11,064 bases of DNA, taken from the NCBI GenBank assembly GCA_002292015.1, contig DBBD01000070.1, positions 4,955 through 16,018 of the forward strand, read 5' to 3'. Under the pieces are notes generated by a model. It did not search any database. It was not told the DNA's origin and saw nothing but the letters and a program-made list of their open reading frames with translations. Each line of letters starts with the position of its first letter. Within the stretch, counting starts at the first letter, position 1. Positions 1 to 6,431 of this stretch are shown one piece after another. The stretch is from Firmicutes bacterium UBA993. Lineage in GTDB: Bacteria > Bacillota > Dethiobacteria > DTU022. Position numbers and translations under genes: made by a program.

Positions 1-39
1 TATGTTGTATATGTTGTATATATGGGAGGAACTTTTACA

Positions 40-201
40 ATGATAGAGCTATTTACAAAAGAGCTAAAGGTAATCAATATTGGGCTCGAGGGTTTTGCTG
101 AAACCCTGAAAGAACGGAAAACACCGGTAATGCACGTGCGCTGGCAGCCGCCCGCCATGGGTGATGACGATCTGCTCAGCCTGCTTGATAAATTAAAATA
201 A
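40..201 (+). CDS. FdrA-type C-terminal tail protein, 53 aa
   Basis: This short gene encodes 53 residues with the pattern LFTKELKVINIGLEGFA followed by VMHVRWQPP. From memory, that pattern is typical of the C-terminal end of FdrA (AllF), a subunit of oxamate carbamoyltransferase, and of small free-standing 'FdrA domain' proteins. It starts at an ATG with a GGGAGG site (24-29) ten bases upstream, which argues for separate translation. The reading frame is nevertheless open to the window edge, so fusion to a longer upstream FdrA cannot be fully excluded. Another frame has a TGA overlapping this ATG (ATGA at 40-43), as expected if an upstream gene ends here by translational coupling. The allG-like gene follows after 24 bases. 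No catalytic residues can be assigned, and I infer a structural role in the carbamoyltransferase. Confidence 0.72.
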   Translation: MIELFTKELKVINIGLEGFAETLKERKTPVMHVRWQPPAMGDDDLLSLLDKLK

Positions 202-225
202 ATACTTTCGGAGGTGGTGCCTTAA

Positions 226-1527
226 ATGAGTAAATATGATCAGGCAAATCAGGAAGCGGTAAAAAGAATGATGCTTTCCAGGCCGGTATGGGTTGATGTC
301 GGACGGGCGAAAGATGTTATTCCCGGAATGAAAGACAATCTATTTCTTCATGCCGGACCCCCAATAACCTGGGAGAGAATGAGCGGACCGCTTAGAGGGG
401 CGATTATCGGCGGGTTGATTTACGAAGGTAAAGCCAAAAACCGCGAAGAAGCTGAAGATCTGGCTGCTTCCGGAGCGATTGAGTTTGCCCCCTGTCACCA
501 CTACAATACGGTCGGCCCGATGGCCGGAGTAACCACTGCGTCGCAGATGGTATTTATCCTTGAAGACAAAGAATGGGGCGGTTTTACCTATTCTAACATG
601 AACGAAGGCTATGGCAAGGTGCTGCGTTACGGTGCTTACGATGAAACGGTTTTGAACCGCTTAACGTGGCTCGATCAAGTCTATGCCCCGGTAATCAAGG
701 AAGCAGTTCACCTGGCTAAAGGGATCGATATCAAGTCGATCATTGCCCAGGCCCTGCACATGGGAGACGATGGCCACAACCGCAACCGGGCCACCACTTC
801 GCTCTTTATTCGCAGTATCGCACCTTTTATCGTTGAGACCAAGTGGGGCAAGAAAACCAACTACGATGCGCCTCGCCTCGATCTCTCCAATGTATCGGAA
901 TATTTCAAGGGCAACCAAGCAACCGCGGCTGCCGAAGTGCTGGCCTTTATGCACAGTAACGATTTGACATCGCTTAACGCCATTATGGCCGCCTGCAAGA
1001 GCATGGCCCTGGCTGCTCATGGCGTGGAAAACGCAACGGTTGTCACCACCATGGCCCGCAACGGAACCGATTTCGGGATCAGGGTCAGCAGCACCGGCGA
1101 CCAGTGGTTTACCGCTCCGGCCAATGTACCCGACGGCCTGTACTTCTCCGGTTTCAGCGCAGCGGACGCCAATCCGGATATCGGCGACAGTGTTATTACC
1201 GAGACAGTTGGTATCGGTGGTTTTGCCATGGCAGCAGCCCCGGCGATCGTCAACTTTATCGGCGGCTCGCCTGCTGATGCTTTTGAGGCAACTAACGAAA
1301 TGTATGAGATTACAGTGGCTGAAAACAATAACTTCAACATCCCGGCTATGGATTTTAAAGGAACACCGACCGGTATCGATGTTCGAAAAGTGGTTGAAAA
1401 AGGCATTGTCCCGCGTATCAATACCGGCATTGCCCACAAAGAGCCCGGTATCGGCCAGGTTGGAGCCGGAATTGTTAAGCCGCCAATGGAGATTTTTATA
1501 GCTGCGCTGAAAGAGCTGGCCAAATAA
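226..1527 (+). CDS. allG: DUF1116 (YlbE/AllG) protein, probable oxamate carbamoyltransferase subunit
   Basis: A 433-residue protein of the DUF1116/YlbE family, about the length usual for the family. In E. coli, AllF, AllG and AllH (formerly FdrA, YlbE and YlbF) together form oxamate carbamoyltransferase, which splits oxalurate into oxamate and carbamoyl phosphate; carbamate kinase then makes ATP. Visible family blocks are CHHYNTVGPMAG at residues 90-101 and HMGDDGHNRNRA from residue 178, plus a glycine- and alanine-rich C-terminal part containing GIGGFAMAAAPAIV. The ATG is preceded by GGAGGTGG (210-217). It lies in one operon with the FdrA-like tail upstream and the hydroxylase subunits downstream, which fits purine or allantoin catabolism. 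No AllH (DUF2877) or carbamate kinase gene is in the window; they may lie upstream. The family call is firm, but the substrate is inferred from E. coli. Confidence 0.88.
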   Translation: MSKYDQANQEAVKRMMLSRPVWVDVGRAKDVIPGMKDNLFLHAGPPITWERMSGPLRGAIIGGLIYEGKAKNREEAEDLAASGAIEFAPCHHYNTVGPMAGVTTASQMVFILEDKEWGGFTYSNMNEGYGKVLRYGAYDETVLNRLTWLDQVYAPVIKEAVHLAKGIDIKSIIAQALHMGDDGHNRNRATTSLFIRSIAPFIVETKWGKKTNYDAPRLDLSNVSEYFKGNQATAAAEVLAFMHSNDLTSLNAIMAACKSMALAAHGVENATVVTTMARNGTDFGIRVSSTGDQWFTAPANVPDGLYFSGFSAADANPDIGDSVITETVGIGGFAMAAAPAIVNFIGGSPADAFEATNEMYEITVAENNNFNIPAMDFKGTPTGIDVRKVVEKGIVPRINTGIAHKEPGIGQVGAGIVKPPMEIFIAALKELAK

Positions 1528-1570
1528 AGATAAACTTTTAAAACACTGATAACGGAGGTGAGCCTGGCAA

Positions 1571-2401
1571 ATGCTTTCTTACGACTACGTAAAGTGCTCC
1601 GATTTAAAGCAGGTCTTTGATGTTCTACAAATTCATGATCATGCCTATCTACTGGCCGGCGGAACCGATCTGTTGGTGGGGATGCGCGGCGGTAAATTTG
1701 CTCCCCGTTTGCTGGTTGATATTAAGGGCTTAGAAGAGTTGAAAGTGTTGAAAGAAAATGCTGCCGGCATTACAATCGGTGCCGCAGTAACTCTTAACCA
1801 GGTTGCCGCGTTCGAACCAATTGTTAAGAGTGCTGCACCGCTTGCTGCAGGAGCGCACAGTGTGGGCAGTTACCCAATCCGCAACCGGGCTACGCTGGCC
1901 GGTAACCTCTGCAATGCGTCACCGGCAGCCGATACCGCAGCGCCGCTCTATAGCCTGGCTGCCGTCATTAACTTGCTTGGGCCGGATAAACAGCGTTCGA
2001 TGCCGATCGGGGAATTTTTCCTCGGCCCCGGTAAGACAGCGTTGCAAAATGGCGAACTGGTTCATTCAATCCTGATCCCCAAGCCTTATCCGGCTGGAAA
2101 AGGGGTTTATTTAAAAGCTTCACGCACCGGCTCGGTCGATCTGGCCACTGTAGGAGTTGCCGTCCAAAGCTGGGGCGGCAAGGTGCGTATCGCTGTTGGT
2201 GCGGTAGCCCCGACACCGGTCCGGGCTCTTGCAGTGGAAAAAGCGGTGAACGAGGGGGGCGAAAAAGATTGGACTAAGGTTGCAAAACTGGTCCATGATG
2301 ATATATCCCCGATTACAGATTTAAGAGGTTCACGAGAATACCGTTACCACATTGCCGAGGTTCTGGTCCGACGTGGCCTAGAACTGACTATGGGGGTGTG
2401 A
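1571..2401 (+). CDS. xdhB: Molybdenum hydroxylase FAD-binding subunit (xanthine dehydrogenase type)
   Basis: This is the medium subunit of a three-subunit molybdenum hydroxylase, 276 residues, which carries FAD and passes electrons from the iron-sulfur subunit to the final acceptor in the cytoplasm. The family's FAD-binding motifs are present: AGGTDLL at residues 29-35 and TLAGNLCNASPAAD at 108-121. The C-terminal third matches the CO dehydrogenase flavoprotein C-terminal domain in layout, with AVGAVAPTPVRA near residues 212-223. The ATG is set by a strong GGAGGTGA site at 1554-1561. Its stop codon lies two bases before the ATG of the [2Fe-2S] subunit, so translation is probably coupled. The same fold serves xanthine, nicotinate and purine hydroxylases, so the subunit alone does not define the substrate. 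Confidence 0.93.
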   Translation: MLSYDYVKCSDLKQVFDVLQIHDHAYLLAGGTDLLVGMRGGKFAPRLLVDIKGLEELKVLKENAAGITIGAAVTLNQVAAFEPIVKSAAPLAAGAHSVGSYPIRNRATLAGNLCNASPAADTAAPLYSLAAVINLLGPDKQRSMPIGEFFLGPGKTALQNGELVHSILIPKPYPAGKGVYLKASRTGSVDLATVGVAVQSWGGKVRIAVGAVAPTPVRALAVEKAVNEGGEKDWTKVAKLVHDDISPITDLRGSREYRYHIAEVLVRRGLELTMGV

Positions 2402-2403
2402 AA

Positions 2404-2871
2404 ATGACCAAAAAAGTAATTGTTAATTTTACCGTAAACGGCGATCACGAAACCAGGGAAGCTGAAGTCGGTCAAACCCTGCTTAGGTTTATCCGTGAAG
2501 AGCTACATTTGACCGGTACTAAGGAGGGATGCGAAATCGGTGAGTGCGGTGCCTGCACTGTGCTATTGGAAGGCAAACCGGTTAACAGCTGTCTGGTTCT
2601 GGCTGTTGAACTTGAAGGAAAAGAGCTGGTTACGATTGAGGGATTGTCAAAAAACGGCGAACTCGATAAATTGCAGCAGGCTTTTATCGACAAGTTTGCG
2701 TTTCAGTGCGGCTACTGCACACCCGGAATGATTATGGCGGCCAAGGCACTTTTGGACCGTAACCCGAATCCGACTGATCAGGATATCAATGTAGCGCTCA
2801 GCGGCAATCTCTGCCGCTGCGGCGCCTATCAGGAAATTAGAGAGGCGATCAAAGCCTCGGCGATAAAATAG
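2404..2871 (+). CDS. xdhC: Molybdenum hydroxylase [2Fe-2S] subunit
   Basis: This 155-residue small subunit carries two [2Fe-2S] clusters that connect the molybdenum site with FAD. The N-terminal plant-type ferredoxin domain has C43, C48, C51 and C63 (GCEIGECGAC, then NSC). The C-terminal helical domain has C102, C105, C137 and C139 (QCGYCTPG and LCRCG). All eight cluster ligands are present, and Q101 sits where the family contacts the molybdopterin. I chose the ATG at 2404. A GTG at 2398 in the same frame would add two residues and overlap the stop of the FAD gene, but the G-rich stretch at 2392-2396 is better spaced for the ATG. The molybdenum subunit starts 18 bases downstream. Confidence 0.94.
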   Translation: MTKKVIVNFTVNGDHETREAEVGQTLLRFIREELHLTGTKEGCEIGECGACTVLLEGKPVNSCLVLAVELEGKELVTIEGLSKNGELDKLQQAFIDKFAFQCGYCTPGMIMAAKALLDRNPNPTDQDINVALSGNLCRCGAYQEIREAIKASAIK

Positions 2872-2889
2872 GAGAAAGGAGGAATCTAC

Positions 2890-5187
2890 ATGGCGGATTT
2901 AAAATTTGTGGGGAGGTCAGTTCCGCGTAAAGATGCTGTTGACAAGGTAACCGGTACAGCTGAGTTTATCGACGACCGTTTTCTTGGCCCGCTGATTTAT
3001 GCCAAGATGAAAAAAAGCACCGTGCCGCATGGCAAAATTAAAAAACTTGATATCAGTAAAGCCCAGGCTCATCCGGGCGTGAAGGCGGTAATGACCGGTA
3101 AGGATTACCCCAACAAGATTGGTCTCTACCTGGTTGACCGGGATTTTGTCGCTGTCGATAAAGTACGTTTTATCGGTGAACCGATAGCCATTGTGGCTGC
3201 CACCAGTGAAAGGGCTGCCCTTGAAGCTGTTGAGCTGATTGATGTTGAATACGAAGAGTTGCCAGGGGTTTTTGATCCCCGCGAGGGAATGAAAACCGGT
3301 TCTCCTTTAGTCCACGATGATCTGGAAGCCTATGAACGGGTGCCGATTTTTTACCCTGTTCCGGGCACTAATATCAGCAACCACTTTAAATTGCGCAAGG
3401 GCGATGTGGAGAAAGGCTTTGCCGAAGCCGACCTGGTCATTGAACGTGATTACTACGTGCCTCAAATGCAGCACGTGCCGATTGAAACGCACAAGGCGGC
3501 TGCACACTGGAGCCCGGGCGGCAAGTTGACAGTCTGGAGCACTGCACAATCTCCCAATGTTGTGCGTCAGCTGCTGGCTAAAGCCTTCGATCTGCCGCTG
3601 CATAACATTAGGATCATCTCCAGTTATATCGGCGGTGGATTCGGCTGTAAAGCCGGCGCTTCCCTTGAAGGACTGGTTATACCGCTTGCCATAAAATTCC
3701 CCGGCTACGTGGTTAAAATTGTCTTTAACCGCGAAGAAGATATGCAAGGTACTTTCATGCGCCAGGGTCTCTACTCAAACCTTAAAACAGGGGTACGCAA
3801 AGACGGGCGCATTACAGCCCTGGAATACAAAATGGTCTGGGATGGCGGCGCTTACACCGAGTACGGGGTAAATATCGTCAGGGCTGCCGGCTATAGTTCA
3901 ACCGGCGCTTATGACATTCCCAACGTCAAGACCGACTCTTATTGTGTTTACACTAACAACTCGATCGGTGGCCCGGTACGCGGCTTTGGTATGTGCGAAA
4001 TGCAGTGGGGTATTGAGCGTCAAATTGAAGTGATTGCCAAAGAACTTAAAATGGATCCGCTGGAAGTTCGCCTGCTTAATGGCATGAAAGAGGGATCAAC
4101 TACGGCGTCCGGCCAGGTTGTCCATCACGTGGCTTATGATAAATGCCTGAAAACAGTAGCCGAAAAGGTTGGTTGGGGCAAGAAAGAGGGCAAATTCCGC
4201 GGCAAAGGTATTGCCGGCCTGGTTAAATGTCCGGCCCAGCCGAGCAATGCTGCTTCATCGGCAATTATTCGCATTAACGAAGATGGCAGCGCCCACGTAA
4301 TGATCGGGGCAACCGAAATGGGCCAGGGGATGCTGACAGCGATCAGCCAGATAGCGGCGGAAGGGTTGAATATTCCGCTTGAAAAAATTGATATCAAGGT
4401 GCCTGACACCGATTTTACCCCTTATGAGTGGCAGAGCGTCGGCAGCAGGGTTACCTACACCTGCGGTACTGCCGTCAAGAGGGCTGCCGCGGATGCCCTC
4501 GGGCAGATTTACACCGTGGCATCAAACCTGTTGGAAGTGCCCAAAGAGGACTTGAGCTTCGACGGAAAAGTGGTTTATTCGACCAAAGACAAAAATATCA
4601 AGGCTACGATCAGGGAGGTGGCCGACAGCTGTAAGAAATGCTCCGGTGAGGGCATTGCCGGCCCGATTATCGGCCGCGGTTCCTTCGTGCCCACCAATAT
4701 GACCAACCTGGATCCGGAAACCGGCCAGGGCAATCCCGGCCTTTTCTACTGCTTCGGCGCAACCGCCGTAGAAGTGGAAGTTGATCCGGAAACCGGAGTG
4801 ATTACTATTTTGCAGTTGGCCAGTTCGATTGATGCCGGCAAAGCGGTAAATCCACAGCTTTGCCATGCACAACTGCGAGGTGGGGTGATCATGGGGCTTT
4901 CAACCGCGCTTTACGAGGAAGTAAAGTTCGACCAGGGCGTGATGCTTAACCGGAACTTTACCGATTACAAAATAGCAGCAATTGATAATATACCGCAGCT
5001 CGACAGCTTTATCATCGAAACACCCGAAGAAAACGGGCCATACGGAGCCCGGGGTATCGGTGAGCAACCGATGATCGGAGTTGCGCCGGCCATAGCCAAT
5101 GCGGTGTGTGACGCTCTGGATATCGATGTTCATACATTCCCGTTAACTCCGGAACGTGTCTGGCAGGCCATTAAAGCGAAAAAGTAA
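2890..5187 (+). CDS. xdhA: Molybdenum hydroxylase large subunit, molybdopterin-binding (xanthine dehydrogenase family)
   Basis: The 765-residue catalytic subunit binds the molybdenum cofactor and hydroxylates an N-heterocycle or related substrate using water. The N-terminal 'hammerhead' domain spans roughly residues 1-135 and the two cofactor-binding domains follow. Visible motifs are GGGFGCK at 248-254, GGPVRGFG at 360-367, GATEMGQG at 473-480 and GARGIGEQP at 719-727, in which E725 matches the catalytic glutamate of xanthine oxidase. R331 appears to match the purine-binding arginine (R880 in the bovine enzyme). The residue after K254 is alanine, however, where bovine xanthine oxidase has the substrate-binding E802, so xanthine is not certain; purine, hypoxanthine, nicotinate or another ring is possible. 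The ATG follows AAAGGAGG at 2875-2882. The nearby YqeB and YqeC genes suggest a selenium-containing cofactor. It is the last gene before a terminator. Confidence 0.92.
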   Translation: MADLKFVGRSVPRKDAVDKVTGTAEFIDDRFLGPLIYAKMKKSTVPHGKIKKLDISKAQAHPGVKAVMTGKDYPNKIGLYLVDRDFVAVDKVRFIGEPIAIVAATSERAALEAVELIDVEYEELPGVFDPREGMKTGSPLVHDDLEAYERVPIFYPVPGTNISNHFKLRKGDVEKGFAEADLVIERDYYVPQMQHVPIETHKAAAHWSPGGKLTVWSTAQSPNVVRQLLAKAFDLPLHNIRIISSYIGGGFGCKAGASLEGLVIPLAIKFPGYVVKIVFNREEDMQGTFMRQGLYSNLKTGVRKDGRITALEYKMVWDGGAYTEYGVNIVRAAGYSSTGAYDIPNVKTDSYCVYTNNSIGGPVRGFGMCEMQWGIERQIEVIAKELKMDPLEVRLLNGMKEGSTTASGQVVHHVAYDKCLKTVAEKVGWGKKEGKFRGKGIAGLVKCPAQPSNAASSAIIRINEDGSAHVMIGATEMGQGMLTAISQIAAEGLNIPLEKIDIKVPDTDFTPYEWQSVGSRVTYTCGTAVKRAAADALGQIYTVASNLLEVPKEDLSFDGKVVYSTKDKNIKATIREVADSCKKCSGEGIAGPIIGRGSFVPTNMTNLDPETGQGNPGLFYCFGATAVEVEVDPETGVITILQLASSIDAGKAVNPQLCHAQLRGGVIMGLSTALYEEVKFDQGVMLNRNFTDYKIAAIDNIPQLDSFIIETPEENGPYGARGIGEQPMIGVAPAIANAVCDALDIDVHTFPLTPERVWQAIKAKK

Positions 5188-5203
5188 GACCGGTGAAGCA
5201 ATT

Positions 5204-5240
5204 ACGCAAGGGGGTGCGTTTTTTTCGCGCCCCTTTTCTT
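5204..5240 (+). terminator. Terminator of the hydroxylase operon, with two alternative hairpins
   Basis: A short stem, ACGCA (5204-5208) pairing with TGCGT (5215-5219), runs into seven T's at 5219-5225. A longer hairpin can instead form between 5208-5218 and 5226-5236, with the T-run as its loop: 11 pairs including two G-U pairs, followed by TCTTT. Both lie just after the large-subunit stop and before the yqeB promoter, so they probably end the operon. The longer stem, read on the opposite strand, gives an A-run loop and no useful T-tract. Confidence 0.75.
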
Positions 5241-5269
5241 TATCGGCCAAGCGCCCAGCAAGCGTTTGC

Positions 5270-5294
5270 CTGCGTTGTAGTATAATTTACGCAG
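5270..5294 (+). promoter_or_regulatory. yqeB promoter -10 box inside an inverted repeat
   Basis: A consensus TATAAT lies at 5281-5286, some 40 bases before the yqeB ATG. It is enclosed by CTGCGT (5270-5275) and ACGCAG (5289-5294), a perfect 6-base inverted repeat with a 13-base spacer. No good -35 box is found at 16-18 bases upstream, which could mean that an activator is needed or that this is a repressor operator. The regulator is unknown. Confidence 0.5.
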
Positions 5295-5325
5295 CAGTGA
5301 AAATGAACTAAAAAGAGGCAGACAA

Positions 5326-6129
5326 ATGATACCAAGATTAGTAGTGATCAAGGGCGCAGGCGACCTGGCCACCGGAGTAGCCCACCGTCTCCGGCAATCG
5401 GGTTTCGAACTGGTTATGCTCGAGCTTGCGCAGCCGCTGGCGGTACGCCGCACAGTATCATTTGCCACTGCGGTTTTTTTGAAGACAGTAACCGTTGAAG
5501 GGATTAGGGCGGAACTATGTCCTACTGCAGAGGATGTTCCCGGTTGCCTCGCCCGAAAAAATGTGCCTTTGCTGGTTGATCCCGAAGCTGCCTCGTTAGA
5601 GATCTTAAAACCAAAAATATTGATTGATGCCATAATGGCCAAGGAAAACCGGGTAACAAAGATCAAGGATGCCGAGTTGGTTATCGGTCTCGGTCCGGGG
5701 TTTTCAGCCGGTGTCGATGTGGATGCCGTGGTGGAGACCAACCGGGGGCATGCCCTGGGGCGGGTTATCTATGAAGGCTCTGCTGCTTCTGATACGGGCG
5801 AACCAGGACTGATTGCCGGTTACGGTAAGGAAAGGCTGCTTCGCGCTCCGGTAGACGGGCTTTTCAAACCGGTCAAAGAAATTGGCGAGCTGGTAGCAAG
5901 GGGCGAAATAGTGGCAACTGTTGAAGGGTCGCCAATTAAAGCGGAAATTAATGGGTTGATCAGGGGCCTGCTCTACCCTGATTTGCTGATCAAAGCAGGA
6001 ACAAAAGTAGGGGACATCGATCCACGGGGGGCCGAGGTTGATTTCCGGGCGATCTCCGATAAGGCCCGGGCCATCGGCGGCGCCGTCCTCGAAGCAATCT
6101 TAAACCGCTACAATCGTATGGAGGAATAA
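5326..6129 (+). CDS. yqeB: YqeB family selenium-dependent molybdenum hydroxylase accessory protein
   Basis: A 267-residue protein of the YqeB (EF2563) family, which co-occurs with SelD and selenium-dependent molybdenum hydroxylases and is thought to help mature their cofactor; its exact reaction is not established. The N-terminus VVIKGAGDLATGVAHRL (GAGDLATG at 10-17) resembles a nucleotide-binding Rossmann start. Further family blocks are GLGPGFSAGVDVDAVVETNRGH near residues 125-146 (given here only as a positional guide) and a C-terminal part with a biotinyl-like layout containing LRAPVDGLF and IKAEINGLIRGLL. The ATG follows AGAGG at 5314-5318. It heads its own unit after the hydroxylase terminator. 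The zinc-ribbon gene starts two bases after its stop, so the two are probably translationally coupled. Confidence 0.9.
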   Translation: MIPRLVVIKGAGDLATGVAHRLRQSGFELVMLELAQPLAVRRTVSFATAVFLKTVTVEGIRAELCPTAEDVPGCLARKNVPLLVDPEAASLEILKPKILIDAIMAKENRVTKIKDAELVIGLGPGFSAGVDVDAVVETNRGHALGRVIYEGSAASDTGEPGLIAGYGKERLLRAPVDGLFKPVKEIGELVARGEIVATVEGSPIKAEINGLIRGLLYPDLLIKAGTKVGDIDPRGAEVDFRAISDKARAIGGAVLEAILNRYNRMEE

Positions 6130-6131
6130 AG

Positions 6132-6404
6132 ATGACCGCAGAAACAAACAAGAAGAGGAACCCCAATGTGGAATACTGCTACTGTCACGATTGCGGCAAG
6201 CTGCGAGAAAGTTTCGACCTGGTTCTTACCGGACAGGGCTTACAGTGCCGCCACTGCGGCGGGAACCACTTCGACGAAGCCGGCTGGGTAATCTGTCCTT
6301 ACCATAAAGTATCAGCTGTTAAATGCCCGCGTGCCGGTAAAGGCATCATCATTGGCGAAAACGGCCTGGAATGCCTGGATCGCTGTTTTTTCCGCTTTAA
6401 GTAA
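6132..6404 (+). CDS. Small cysteine-rich zinc-ribbon-like protein, function unknown
   Basis: I do not recognise this 90-residue protein. It has nine cysteines arranged as paired knuckles: CYCHDC (C16, C18, C21) with CRHC (C39, C42), then CPYH (C55, H58), C65, and CLDRC (C81, C85). This suggests two treble-clef or ribbon zinc sites; an iron-sulfur site is possible but less likely from the spacing. The first ten residues are basic and polar, and there is no signal peptide or membrane segment. The ATG is two bases after the yqeB stop and is preceded by TGGAGGAA within the end of yqeB, so the gene is clearly built into the operon. Its position between two selenium/molybdenum cofactor genes suggests a role in hydroxylase maturation or in holding a metal or selenium species. 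That role is inferred from position only. Confidence 0.8.
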   Translation: MTAETNKKRNPNVEYCYCHDCGKLRESFDLVLTGQGLQCRHCGGNHFDEAGWVICPYHKVSAVKCPRAGKGIIIGENGLECLDRCFFRFK

Positions 6405-6431
6405 TTATGAGATTCTGCGGGGTATTATTTA

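Noticed and set aside
661..1437. Long open frame of 258 residues on the minus strand
   Set aside because: It lies wholly opposite the allG-like gene, has no family resemblance, and its composition is that expected from the opposite strand of a coding region.
5202..5741. Minus-strand open frame of 179 residues across the terminator and the start of yqeB
   Set aside because: It would run through the terminator and promoter and opposite the conserved YqeB start, with low-complexity serine and threonine content and no recognisable motif.
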